DNA of 64,000 nucleotides from NCBI GenBank assembly GCA_963664365.1, contig OY761144.1, positions 1 to 64,000 of the forward strand, read 5' to 3'. A program made the translations under genes and the position numbers. Shown here piece by piece: positions 1 to 7,333 of the stretch. The first letter of the stretch is position 1, and each line of letters begins with the position of its first letter. The stretch is from VXRN01 sp963664365. Its GTDB lineage: Bacteria; Chloroflexota; Dehalococcoidia; Lucifugimonadales; UBA1123. The notes under the pieces are model-generated. The model was given only the letters and a program-made list of their open reading frames with translations, was not told the origin of the DNA and did no database searches.

Positions 1-291
1 CAAGGTATGGGGGTCGGTCAAAGCGAGACGTTGGAATTCATTCCTTGAGACCAACTCAAGATCAAAGGATTCAATGAGCGATTCAGGGTCATGCTTCACC
101 ACTCTGAAAAAGTTGATCAGGTCTTCGTCAATATCGTTGAGGACCTCTATTGGGCTAGGCGGTTTACCAAAGAGGACCCACCCAGCCCCTCCGAAAGGTT
201 CAACGTAGCACTTATGAGGAGGAATCAGAGGGATGATGGATTTCCTAAGTCTGGATTTGCCTCCGATCCACTTGAAGGGACTGTTGATCAC
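1..291 (-). CDS. DNA adenine-N6 methyltransferase, D12 class (partial)
   Basis: The reverse strand encodes the first 97 residues of a Dam/D12-class adenine methyltransferase; the gene runs off the left edge. Seen in the translation: the motif X-like block PFKWIGGKSRLRK near residue 5, the SAM-binding block YVEPFGGAG near residue 30, and NDID near residue 52, the acidic position that binds SAM in this family. The start is taken as GTG at 291, preceded by AGGTGG at a 6-nt spacing; an in-frame stop lies further upstream. It is divergent from the controller and candidate endonuclease genes, the standard layout of a C-regulated type II restriction-modification locus. The target sequence cannot be read from the part present. 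Confidence 0.85.
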   Translation of the reverse strand, partial: MINSPFKWIGGKSRLRKSIIPLIPPHKCYVEPFGGAGWVLFGKPPSPIEVLNDIDEDLINFFRVVKHDPESLIESFDLELVSRNEFQRLALTDPHTL

Positions 292-395
292 TTGGCGCCA
301 CCTAATCGGAAAGTCACTGAATGGTATCGCATATCTCAGTCGGCTGGAAGCGCATTATGTCTCTAATAGGGACATTTTAGTGTGAGTGTATAGCT

Positions 396-653
396 GTGTC
401 AACCCCCCATAACCCTGAATTCGTCCGATTCGGGGAAAAGCTGCGTAACCTCAGATCCCAGCATAGGCTCACACTAGTTCAGATGGCCGAGCGGTTGGGA
501 TATAGGACGCACAGCCACCTCAGCGAAGTTGAATCGGGGAAGAAACTGCCGACGTTGGGACTGGTACTCAGCGTCTCTCGGCTATTCGGGGTAAGCACCG
601 ATTCGCTCATGAAGGACGAATTGGATATTCCAAGCCAAATCAGTAACTGGTGA
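396..653 (+). CDS. XRE-family controller (C) protein of a restriction-modification locus
   Basis: An 85-residue protein that is almost entirely one helix-turn-helix of the XRE type (about residues 12-70; QMAERLGYRTHSHLSEVESG covers the recognition region). Size and position, directly before a candidate endonuclease and divergent from a methyltransferase, match C proteins, which time methyltransferase and endonuclease expression. The start is GTG at 396. The 104-bp gap to the methyltransferase start should hold the operators; I could not define a C-box by eye. It ends 9 nt before the next ATG, so the two genes are probably co-transcribed. A plain XRE repressor is the alternative. Confidence 0.75.
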   Translation: MSTPHNPEFVRFGEKLRNLRSQHRLTLVQMAERLGYRTHSHLSEVESGKKLPTLGLVLSVSRLFGVSTDSLMKDELDIPSQISNW

Positions 654-662
654 CACCCAGCC

Positions 663-1487
663 ATGCAAGCTGAAGATTTAGTTGTATTCGCTCACCGGCC
701 ACCTACTGATGTTGAGCTAACGAGGTTCAGGCTATTGCTGAGCACGTTCCAGGATGGTACGGGAATGTTGGCGGTACCACAGGGTTCAGGTACTCGTCCA
801 GGTTGGCGGGACTTTGAGCGGACGGTTGCACTTGCGTTTGATGGTAGGCCCTCGGAGAACAAAGACATCATCGACGTTCGCATACCTGACCCCTCACGAG
901 AGGGAGTCCACTTCGGGGTATCCTGTAAGATGAGACAAGAGTTGAGGCGGACTAGGCGTGTCGGTCGCGTGACCATTGAGTTGTCTAACGCTGCTCGGTC
1001 GTTCTGGGATAGACTAGAGGATGATGGAATAGAACCGGATAACTATCGAGACAACGCTACACAGGTTGGCATGTCTGTCGTCAACCTAGTTCGAGAGTGG
1101 CATTTATCAGCAGGCATTCAATCTGGAGGAGATATTGACCTTGGTCGAAGCTGCTACCTCACCCTGATGTGGGACCCAAGCGGCGAGTATCAGTTGCACC
1201 AGTTTCAAATGGACTTGCCTGACCCGGACAGTCTTTACTGGTATTGCCCGGAGGTAACAAGCCGCGGCGCTTCCAGATTAGGGAATCATATCCGCGCTGT
1301 CGATGACGATGAGGTAGTATTCGAGTGGTATGGGCAGTCAGGGGCGCAACTCAAGTACTATCCCCGAGTAAGTGACTCAGTATGGGAGTCCAAAGTTTTT
1401 AGGTTGGAGCCTTTGCCGAATAACACACCTCACGGACTGCTGTCGAAAGCTCAGAGCTATTATCCAGACATCTGGCCGGACAGCTAA
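663..1487 (+). CDS. Candidate type II restriction endonuclease (PD-(D/E)XK-like)
   Basis: A 274-residue protein I do not recognise by overall sequence. Context is strong: it follows the controller gene and pairs with the divergent methyltransferase. A plausible PD-(D/E)XK core is visible: E in FERTV (about residue 50), D in KDIIDV (about residue 71) and a following beta-strand ending in SCK (about residue 89), giving an E...D...xxK arrangement. The C-terminal half is rich in Trp/Tyr and acidic residues and may bind DNA. No membrane segment or signal peptide. The endonuclease role is inferred from the core motif plus neighbours. Confidence 0.6.
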   Translation: MQAEDLVVFAHRPPTDVELTRFRLLLSTFQDGTGMLAVPQGSGTRPGWRDFERTVALAFDGRPSENKDIIDVRIPDPSREGVHFGVSCKMRQELRRTRRVGRVTIELSNAARSFWDRLEDDGIEPDNYRDNATQVGMSVVNLVREWHLSAGIQSGGDIDLGRSCYLTLMWDPSGEYQLHQFQMDLPDPDSLYWYCPEVTSRGASRLGNHIRAVDDDEVVFEWYGQSGAQLKYYPRVSDSVWESKVFRLEPLPNNTPHGLLSKAQSYYPDIWPDS

Positions 1488-1518
1488 TGTACGTCACCTT
1501 TAGGTAAGGAGGGCCTTG

Positions 1519-3174
1519 ATGGCCAGTGAGAACAAGAGCGAGTGGGCTGACAAGACGCTGGGGCCAGCGCTCAAGCGGTTCGGCGAGAGGCAGGACAGTT
1601 TCGAGACCGGTTCCGGGATAGTCGAGGACGTCCTGTACACCCCGGAAGATTGTGAAGGGTCGGACTATGGCGAGAGCCTGGGATATCCGGGCGAGTACCC
1701 GTACACGCGGGGAGTGCAGCCGACGATGTACCGGGGCAGGCTGTGGACGATGCGGCAGTATGCGGGCCTGGCGTCGCCGGAGGAGTCCAACCGGCGGTAC
1801 AGATACCTGCTGGAACAGGGCCAGACGGGGCTGAGCGTCGCGTTCGACCTTCCGACGCAGACCGGATACGACTCGGACCATCCCATGGCTCAGGGCGAGA
1901 TCGGACGGACGGGCGTCCCGATAAGCAGCCTCGCGGACATGGAGGCGCTGTTCGACGACATCCCCCTGGATAGGGTGAGCACGTCCATGACGATCAACTC
2001 GACGGCGTCGATACTGCTCGCGCTCTACATCGCGGTGGCCAAGAAGCAGGGCATCGGCCCTGACAAGCTGAATGGGACGATCCAGAACGACATCCTCAAA
2101 GAGTACATAGCGCGCGGGACATACATCTACCCGCCGCGTCCTTCGATGCGCCTGGTCACGGATACGTTCGCCTACTGCTCTGAGAACGTTCCGAGGTGGA
2201 ACACTATCAGCATCAGCGGGTACCACATGGCGGAGGCGGGAGCGACTGCCGCTCAGGAGCTTGCCTTTACGTTTTCGAACGCGATCGCCTACGTGCAGGC
2301 CGCGGTGGACGCCGGTCTGCACGTGGACGCATTCGCGCCCCGCCTGAGTTTCTTCTTCGTGGCGCAGAGCCACCTTTTCGAGGAGGTGGCGAAGTTCAGG
2401 GCCGCGCGGCGGATGTGGGCGAAGATAATGCGGGAGCGTTTCGGGGCGGAGAACCCGAGGTCTTGGACGTGCCGCTTCCACACTCAGACGGCCGGCGTGA
2501 CTCTCACGGCCCAGCAGCCGGACAACAACGTCGTGCGTACCACCATTCAGGCGCTCGCGGCGGCGCTGGGGGGAACTCAGTCACTGCACGTCAACTCGAA
2601 GGACGAGGCGCTTGCGCTGCCGACCGAGGACTCGGTGCAGCTTTCGCTCAGGACGCAGCAGATACTCGCATACGAGATGGGAGTGGCCGACACGGTTGAC
2701 CCGCTGGCCGGGTCTTACTACGTCGAAAACATGACGGACGAGGTCGAGCACAAGGCGTTCGAGTACATCGGACGGATCGACGACATGGGGGGCGCGCTGG
2801 CCGCGCTGGATAGGGGGTACCAGGTTGCGGAGATCCACGAGAGCGCCTTCCGTCACCAGAGGCAGGTCGAATCGCAGGAGCGGGTCGTAGTGGGAGTCAA
2901 CAGGTTCCAGTCGCCCACGCCGCCAATCGAAAAGCTCCAGACCATCGACCAAGAGGAAACTCGCAAACAGTTGGAGCGCCTAGCCGCCGTGAAGCGTGAC
3001 AGGGACGGCGCTGCCGCAATCGCGGCGCTGACCAGGCTCGAGGAAGTAGCGCGCGGGACGGACAACACCATGCCCGCTATACTGGAGTGTGTTGAAGCAT
3101 ACGCGACGGTCGGAGAGATTTCGGACGTGTTTCGGAAGGTGTTCGGCGAGCAGCGGGAGTTCTCGCCGTTCTAG
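1519..3174 (+). CDS. mcmA1: Methylmalonyl-CoA mutase, large (catalytic) subunit
   Basis: A 551-residue TIM-barrel subunit of an adenosylcobalamin-dependent acyl-CoA mutase, converting (R)-methylmalonyl-CoA to succinyl-CoA. It lacks the B12 domain, which is encoded separately at 6729-7136. Visible family signatures: TMRQYAG, FDLPTQTGYDSDHP, GTIQNDILKEY, ISISGYHMAEAGA and RTQQILAYE. Tyr81 in RQYAG matches the substrate-carboxylate Tyr of true methylmalonyl-CoA mutases, where 2-hydroxyisobutyryl-CoA mutases carry Ile; this argues against the latter. The start is ATG 1519, 6 nt after AAGGAGGG; a TTG at 1516 is too close to that site. The last 10 codons are duplicated downstream at 4042-4071, on the far side of a VapBC module. 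Confidence 0.93.
   Translation: MASENKSEWADKTLGPALKRFGERQDSFETGSGIVEDVLYTPEDCEGSDYGESLGYPGEYPYTRGVQPTMYRGRLWTMRQYAGLASPEESNRRYRYLLEQGQTGLSVAFDLPTQTGYDSDHPMAQGEIGRTGVPISSLADMEALFDDIPLDRVSTSMTINSTASILLALYIAVAKKQGIGPDKLNGTIQNDILKEYIARGTYIYPPRPSMRLVTDTFAYCSENVPRWNTISISGYHMAEAGATAAQELAFTFSNAIAYVQAAVDAGLHVDAFAPRLSFFFVAQSHLFEEVAKFRAARRMWAKIMRERFGAENPRSWTCRFHTQTAGVTLTAQQPDNNVVRTTIQALAAALGGTQSLHVNSKDEALALPTEDSVQLSLRTQQILAYEMGVADTVDPLAGSYYVENMTDEVEHKAFEYIGRIDDMGGALAALDRGYQVAEIHESAFRHQRQVESQERVVVGVNRFQSPTPPIEKLQTIDQEETRKQLERLAAVKRDRDGAAAIAALTRLEEVARGTDNTMPAILECVEAYATVGEISDVFRKVFGEQREFSPF
3143..3172 (+). repeat. Direct repeat, copy 1 (3' end of mutase gene)
   Basis: Thirty bases covering the last codons of the mutase gene recur at 4042-4071 with one mismatch (CCG versus CCA for the same Pro codon). 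The two copies enclose the VapBC module. Confidence 0.95.
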
Positions 3175-3216
3175 ATCGGCTCTGGGACAAAACACACACC
3201 ATAGTATCGTTAGGCG

Positions 3217-3222
3217 TATAAT
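3217..3222 (+). promoter_or_regulatory. -10 box for the VapBC operon
   Basis: A perfect TATAAT lies 19 bp before the antitoxin ATG at 3242, so the mRNA leader would be only about 12 nt. No good -35 is seen at 16-18 bp upstream, which suggests activator dependence or, more typically here, antitoxin-controlled expression. Confidence 0.55.
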
Positions 3223-3241
3223 CTATGCACAGTAGGTGAAC

Positions 3242-3607
3242 ATGCAAAGGAAGCTCACAATAACAATAGATGAAGACGTTTACGCAGCCCTCCATAGGGT
3301 GGTAGGAAGACGCAAGATCAGCGGTTTCATTGAGTCGCTGATCCGTCCGCACGTAATCGATGAGGACAGCAACTCTGCTCGCCGCGAAAACGTCAGCATA
3401 GCCGGTGTGGACATGCCAAGCGGCCATTCCCTCATCACTGAGAGCGCCCATACAGATCACACTCGAATGACCATTGAGGGCTACTTGGATACGGTCGGTC
3501 AGAAGCAAAGCATGGTAGAGTTGCTGGCTATGCCGGAAACTGCTGGCATCGACTTCGAGCCACCTCGTTTGGATACCGAGTTGCACCGGAAATCGGAACT
3601 GTCCTGA
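3242..3607 (+). CDS. vapB: Antitoxin of a VapBC-type pair (ribbon-helix-helix N-terminus)
   Basis: A 121-residue protein. The N-terminus (KLTITIDEDVYAALHRVVG, then FIESLIRPHVI) looks like a ribbon-helix-helix DNA-binding domain that would repress the operon. The middle is Ser/His-rich and probably disordered, and the tail (about residues 95-121, MPETAGIDFEPPRLD) resembles toxin-wrapping segments of VapB proteins. The TGA stop overlaps the toxin ATG by one base, so translation is coupled. ATG 3242 is chosen over GTG 3236 because the AGGTGA ahead overlaps the GTG. The module sits between two copies of the mutase gene's 3' end. Confidence 0.75.
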   Translation: MQRKLTITIDEDVYAALHRVVGRRKISGFIESLIRPHVIDEDSNSARRENVSIAGVDMPSGHSLITESAHTDHTRMTIEGYLDTVGQKQSMVELLAMPETAGIDFEPPRLDTELHRKSELS

Positions 3608-4041
3608 TGTATCTGCTCGATACCAACGTCGTATCAGAAATGAGAAAGGGGAGATCCCCTAAAGCCGACGGAAACGTCATTGAGTGGGCTAACAGCGTTC
3701 CCGCGGCCAGCATGTTCCTGTCGGTAATTTCGGTTCTGGAGATTGAAATTGGCGTTCTGCTGGTCGAGCGACGAGACCCGGCGCAAGGGGCTGTGCTCAG
3801 GTCGTGGCTTGATCTGCGTGTGATGGCATCATTCGCCAGTCGGATACTACCTATCGATACCGCAGTCGCGCGACGCTGTGCTAGGCTCCATGTCCCTAGC
3901 AGACGCGCGGATCGCGACGCGCTCATTGCTGCTACGGCGATGGTTCATGGGATGGCCGTAGTTACGCGAAATGTCTCGGACTTCGCACCCACGGGTGTAG
4001 AGATAGTCAACCCTTGGCTCCATTCGGAATCGAAGGAGTAG
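3607..4041 (+). CDS. vapC: VapC-type PIN-domain ribonuclease toxin
   Basis: A 144-residue PIN-domain protein. Family landmarks are present: Asp5 in MYLLDTNVVSE, the Glu of SVLEIEIG (about residue 48), the Asp of RRADRDALIAATA (about residue 100) and a final acidic residue in NVSDF (about residue 119). These four acids bind the metal used for RNA cleavage in VapC/FitB toxins. It would be inhibited by the upstream antitoxin. The second copy of the mutase 3'-end repeat begins immediately after its TAG stop, so the module appears to be an insertion in the mutase operon. Confidence 0.9.
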   Translation: MYLLDTNVVSEMRKGRSPKADGNVIEWANSVPAASMFLSVISVLEIEIGVLLVERRDPAQGAVLRSWLDLRVMASFASRILPIDTAVARRCARLHVPSRRADRDALIAATAMVHGMAVVTRNVSDFAPTGVEIVNPWLHSESKE

Positions 4042-4071
4042 TCGGCGAGCAGCGGGAGTTCTCGCCATTCT
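4042..4071 (+). repeat. Direct repeat, copy 2 (displaced mutase 3' end)
   Basis: Twenty-nine of 30 bases match 3143-3172. In this copy the reading frame would still encode GEQREFSPF followed by TGA instead of TAG, so it looks like an orphaned gene end. It starts directly after the VapC stop codon. Confidence 0.95.
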
Positions 4072-4134
4072 GACGTTGACGGTATCAGCCCAGGTAATCG
4101 ACACCATGAGAGAGTCACGCTAGGAGGAAGGACT

Positions 4135-4473
4135 TTGCCGTATGTGGAAGTCCTAAAGAAGTATGCCGTATTCGACGGGCGAGCGAATCGGTCGGAGTTC
4201 TGGCTGTTTGTGCTGGTCCAATTCATCATCGCGATAGCGCTGAATATCTTGGCTCTTGAGGTGGGACCCTGGCTGAACGCCGTGTACTTTCTCTACTTCC
4301 TCTCGACATTCTTGCCCTTTCTAGCAGTGATGGTTCGGAGACTTCACGACACGGGCAGGAACGGTTGGCACATTTTAGTCATCCTGATACCGTTAGTCGG
4401 CTGGATCATCTTGATCGTCCTCATGGCGCTGGGAAGTGACGACAGCAATGAATACGGCCCGAGGCCGGCATAG
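4135..4473 (+). CDS. DUF805 membrane protein
   Basis: A 112-residue inner-membrane protein of the DUF805 family: N-terminal FDGRANRSEFW block (about residues 13-23), about three hydrophobic segments (25-45, 47-70, 82-103), the conserved VRRLHDTGRNGWH loop (about 67-79) and the C-terminal NEYGPRP. The start is TTG at 4135, preceded by a strong AGGAGG. Function of the family is not established. The window has two further DUF805 domains fused at 15340-16398. It lies just after the displaced mutase 3' end and may not be native to this acyl-CoA operon. Confidence 0.88.
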   Translation: MPYVEVLKKYAVFDGRANRSEFWLFVLVQFIIAIALNILALEVGPWLNAVYFLYFLSTFLPFLAVMVRRLHDTGRNGWHILVILIPLVGWIILIVLMALGSDDSNEYGPRPA

Positions 4474-4494
4474 GCTAAATTTTCGGAGGTAGAA

Positions 4495-4728
4495 ATGGTC
4501 AAGTGTCCAGTATGCCTTGCCGAGGAGAGCCGCGAGGAGCTGGTGGATGAGGTCTTTCAAATAGACGGGCGATATGTGCTAGTCAGCGGCGCTCCAGCAA
4601 CGGTGTGCTCCCGCTGCAGTGAGCAAGCTTTCAGCCGTGAGACTGTAGAGAGAGTTCGCTCGATGATTCATGGAGATGCGGAGTCGGATGAGGTCGTTGC
4701 GATGCAGGTCTTCAGATTCGCCTCGTAA
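4495..4728 (+). CDS. YgiT-type zinc-finger protein
   Basis: A 77-residue protein with two CxxC pairs (CPVC at 4-7, CSRC at about 38-41) that should hold one zinc ion, as in the N-terminal domain of MqsA/YgiT antitoxins. The rest (SRETVERVRSMI) resembles the helical linker of that family, but no helix-turn-helix domain follows and no MqsR-like toxin is adjacent. It may be a solitary antitoxin-like protein. A good ribosome site, GGAGG, precedes ATG 4495. Confidence 0.75.
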   Translation: MVKCPVCLAEESREELVDEVFQIDGRYVLVSGAPATVCSRCSEQAFSRETVERVRSMIHGDAESDEVVAMQVFRFAS

Positions 4729-4779
4729 TCGAAAAACCTGCAATCACTCTCGCAAAAGATCGGTCACGGAGTTTCAGAC

Positions 4780-5925
4780 ATGCCCGAACTGCTGCTGACG
4801 GAAGAAGAGACGATGCTTCGGAACACGGTTCGTGAGTTTGCGGACTCGGAGATCGCGCCGCGAGCCGCCGGATATGACCAGGCCGCCGAGTTCCCCTGGG
4901 AGAACGTGCGCGGTCTGGCGGAACTCGGAATCTTGGGGCTTGGGATCGAAGAGGAATATGGAGGAAGCGGCGGAACGACGCGGCAGCTTGTGGTCGCGGT
5001 TGAGGAGATTGCTAGGGTGTGCGCCGCGACTGCCACGGTGCTCGGCGCGCACCTGTCGCTGTGTACGCAGTACATCCAGATGTTCGGCACGGAGGGTCAG
5101 AAGCGGGAGTTCATACCTCCCCTCGTGGACGGGACGAAGATTGGCGCGTTCGCGCTGACGGAGCCGGGGGCGGGGTCGGACGCCGCCGCAATGCAGACCA
5201 CGGGGGTGCGCTCAAACGGGGGTTACGTGCTGAACGGGACGAAGACGTTCATCACCAACGCCGAGGAGTCGAGCACGATGGTCGTGATGGCTACCCAGGA
5301 CCGGAGCCTAGGGTCGAAGGGGGTGAACACGTTCATAGTCGAGCGCGACTCTCCGGGCATCACGATCAATCCGCTGCACGGCAAGATGGGGATCAGGGCG
5401 TCGTCTGCCGCTGAGGTGGTGTTCGATGACTGCCCCGTGCCGGACGAGAATCGGATGGGCGGAGAGGGCGAAGGTTTCAGGATGACGATGGAGGTACTGA
5501 ACGCGAGTCGGATGGCGATAGCCGCGCAGTGCGTCGGCATTGCGCAGGCGGCTTACGACGCCGCGCTCGGCTACGTCAAGGAGCGGGAGGCGTTTGGGAA
5601 GAAATTGGCTGAGTTTCAGGGGTTGCAGTGGTATCTGGTCGAGATGGCGACCAGCATCGAGGCGGCCCGCCTGATTACGCTGAAGGCGGCTACGCTGAGG
5701 GACGAGGGCCGGCCGTTCGTGACGGAGGCATCTATGGCGAAGCTGTACTCCTCACGGGTCGCGGTCGAGTGCGCCGACAAGGCAGTGCAGATGCATGGAG
5801 GGTCGGGCTACTTCGCTCCGACCAACGTCGAGCGGTACTACCGAGATGCCAAGGTGACGGAGATATACGAAGGGACGTCCGAGATACAGCGGCTGATAAT
5901 CGCGCGCAACCTGTTGAGGGAATAG
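4780..5925 (+). CDS. Acyl-CoA dehydrogenase
   Basis: A 381-residue FAD flavoprotein of the acyl-CoA dehydrogenase family: N-terminal helical domain (1-115), central beta domain with FALTEPGAGSDAAA (about 125-139) and the C-terminal four-helix domain. The catalytic base is visible as Glu364 in IYEGTSEIQR, the position used by short/medium-chain enzymes, and QMHGGSGY precedes it. It introduces the alpha-beta double bond and passes electrons to ETF. Its place between methylmalonyl-CoA mutase genes suggests degradation of odd-chain or branched acyl-CoAs. Exact chain specificity cannot be read from the sequence. Confidence 0.95.
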   Translation: MPELLLTEEETMLRNTVREFADSEIAPRAAGYDQAAEFPWENVRGLAELGILGLGIEEEYGGSGGTTRQLVVAVEEIARVCAATATVLGAHLSLCTQYIQMFGTEGQKREFIPPLVDGTKIGAFALTEPGAGSDAAAMQTTGVRSNGGYVLNGTKTFITNAEESSTMVVMATQDRSLGSKGVNTFIVERDSPGITINPLHGKMGIRASSAAEVVFDDCPVPDENRMGGEGEGFRMTMEVLNASRMAIAAQCVGIAQAAYDAALGYVKEREAFGKKLAEFQGLQWYLVEMATSIEAARLITLKAATLRDEGRPFVTEASMAKLYSSRVAVECADKAVQMHGGSGYFAPTNVERYYRDAKVTEIYEGTSEIQRLIIARNLLRE

Positions 5926-5978
5926 GTTTGTGGTAAGCTGGTTCAAAGTAAGGGCAACCGAGGGAAGCCAGGTGTGAA

Positions 5979-6272
5979 ATGACGCAAGAGACTACCGTTG
6001 AAGAGCGGGTGACACGAACAGAAGACAGGGTCGATCTAATGTTGGAAAACATGGCGACCAGAGACGACGTCAGGAACATGGCGACCAAAGACGACATCAG
6101 GAACATGGCGACCAAGGACGACATCAGGAACATGGCGACCAAAGACGACATCAGGGCAGTGAGAGACGAAATCAAGATATTACACGATCGTCTAAACATC
6201 CTCACGGTCGTCATTGTCGTCGGATTCATATTCAGCATCGGCACTTTCGTCTTGACACGGCTTATCGGCTAG
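5979..6272 (+). CDS. Small coiled-coil protein with C-terminal membrane anchor and 9-residue repeats
   Basis: A 97-residue protein. Residues about 24-59 are four tandem copies of NMATKDDIR, encoded by four 27-bp DNA repeats. They are followed by a short helix (VRDEIKILHDRLNIL) likely to form a coiled coil and one hydrophobic segment at about 75-95. Proteins with (A)TKxDI repeats and a terminal membrane helix are common in bacteria, but their role is not known to me. Probably a membrane-anchored oligomer facing the cytoplasm. Confidence 0.7.
   Translation: MTQETTVEERVTRTEDRVDLMLENMATRDDVRNMATKDDIRNMATKDDIRNMATKDDIRAVRDEIKILHDRLNILTVVIVVGFIFSIGTFVLTRLIG
6048..6155 (+). repeat. Tandem 27-bp repeat, four copies
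   Basis: Four in-frame copies of a 27-bp unit starting AACATGGCGACCA; copies differ at a few positions. Period divisible by three, so copy-number change would lengthen the protein without a frameshift. Confidence 0.95.
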
Positions 6273-6292
6273 GCAGAAGTACACTGAGGACT

Positions 6293-6724
6293 GTGACTGT
6301 GACACCCCCCTGTAAAGCGCGGCACATCAATCACGTATGCATAGCGGTCAACGATATCGAGGATACGTTGGCGTTCTACCGAGATGTGTTCGGGACGCCG
6401 GGGGCTGAGGTGGAGGAGATCGAGGATCAGGGAGTGAGGGCGGCTTTGGTGCGGGTCGGAGGGTCGCAGTTGGAGTTCATCCAGCCGACGGACCCCAGCG
6501 GCGGCGTCGCCAAGTTCATAGAGCGTCGGGGTGAAGGAGTTCATCACATCGCCTTCGAGGTCGACGACCTGCAAGGGCGTCTGGACGATCTGGCCGACCA
6601 CGGCGTTCAGCTCATAGACACCGCGCCCAGAGAAGGGCTGTCGGGCATGATCGGGTTCATCCATCCGCGCGCCACCAAGGGGGTGCTGATCGAATTGGTG
6701 GACCAGGACACGGCGCGGAGGTAG
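6293..6724 (+). CDS. mce: Methylmalonyl-CoA epimerase
   Basis: A 143-residue VOC-fold protein that interconverts (S)- and (R)-methylmalonyl-CoA, supplying the mutase. Two beta-alpha-beta-beta-beta modules are visible, starting at RHINHVCIAVNDIEDTLAFY (about 10-29) and GVHHIAFEVDDL (about 81-92). Expected metal ligands are His14, a Glu/Gln in LEFIQP (about 62), the His of GVHHIAF (about 83) and the Glu of VLIELV (about 135). The start is GTG 6293; it lies 5 bp before the B12 subunit gene, so both are one unit. Confidence 0.9.
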   Translation: MTVTPPCKARHINHVCIAVNDIEDTLAFYRDVFGTPGAEVEEIEDQGVRAALVRVGGSQLEFIQPTDPSGGVAKFIERRGEGVHHIAFEVDDLQGRLDDLADHGVQLIDTAPREGLSGMIGFIHPRATKGVLIELVDQDTARR

Positions 6725-6728
6725 TCGC

Positions 6729-7136
6729 ATGGCGGGCAAGCATCCTATTCGCGTGCTGATCGCCAAGCCGGGCTTGGACGGCCATGATCGCGGGGCGAAG
6801 ATAATCGCCCGCGCGCTGAGGGACGCAGGCATGGAGGTTATCTACACGGGCATACGTCAGACTCCGAAGATGATCGTTGAGGCCGCGCTGGAAGAGGACG
6901 TGGACGTAATCGGGCTGAGCATACTTTCGGGGGCGCACGCTGACTTGTTTCCGCAGATATTCGAGGAGTTGGAGTCCAACGACATGACCGAGGTTCCGAT
7001 CATAGCCGGGGGGATAATTCCGGAGTCCGACAGATCGGCGCTGGAGTCTCTTGGCGTCCGCGCGATCTACGGGCCGGGAACACCTACTTCAGAGATCATA
7101 GAGCGGGTGCGGGCGCTTCACGAACATCGGCTCTAA
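6729..7136 (+). CDS. mcmA2: Methylmalonyl-CoA mutase, cobalamin-binding subunit
   Basis: A 135-residue Rossmann-like B12 domain. The DxHxxG signature is present as D17-G-H19-D-R-G22, His19 being the lower axial cobalt ligand in base-off/His-on binding; SILSGAH (about 60-66) and AGGIIP (about 96-101) complete the family pattern. It would pair with the catalytic subunit at 1519-3174. Oddly the last codons (H-R-L-stop) lie inside the terminal inverted repeat of a small mobile element starting at 7125, so the present C-terminus was set by that insertion. Confidence 0.93.
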   Translation: MAGKHPIRVLIAKPGLDGHDRGAKIIARALRDAGMEVIYTGIRQTPKMIVEAALEEDVDVIGLSILSGAHADLFPQIFEELESNDMTEVPIIAGGIIPESDRSALESLGVRAIYGPGTPTSEIIERVRALHEHRL

Positions 7137-7279
7137 CTAATTGAGTTTAAGAACTGTCCTCGCCTTTAGGCGGCGCTCCTCTGAGTAGTAAAAGGGTATG
7201 ACTACTCAGAAGGAGCGACTGTGCAATGCTACGCCAGCCGCAAAACCGCCTCCAAAGTGTGAATTGGTTGGAGCCGATG
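7125..7279 (+). mobile_element. MITE-like element with 21-bp imperfect terminal inverted repeats
   Basis: The element is bounded by CATCGGCTCTAACTAATT at the left and the inverted form of CATCGGCTCCAACCAATT at the right (17 of 21 bases agree). Its left 105 bp are about 90% identical, in inverse orientation, to 17996-18101, which is the end of a transposase remnant. It includes an internal hairpin (CTGAGTAGT 7181-7189 with ACTACTCAG 7201-7209) and what was the transposase ATG at 7225, then jumps straight to the right end. That is the structure of a deletion derivative of an insertion sequence. Confidence 0.75.
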
Positions 7280-7333
7280 CCACGAGGGTTGCCCCCCGTA
7301 TCGAGCACGGGGCAGGCTCTGCGGATTGCGCGG

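Noticed and set aside
91..366. A 91-codon plus-strand frame at the left edge
   Set aside because: The minus strand encodes conserved D12 methyltransferase motifs over the same bases.
1399..2481. A 360-codon minus-strand frame over the mutase gene
   Set aside because: The plus-strand frame encodes a well-conserved mutase; the antisense product is Arg/His-rich with no domain.
1519..3174. 2-hydroxyisobutyryl-CoA mutase instead of methylmalonyl-CoA mutase
   Set aside because: Tyr81 is kept where the hydroxyisobutyryl enzyme has Ile, and the epimerase and B12 subunit lie in the same cluster.
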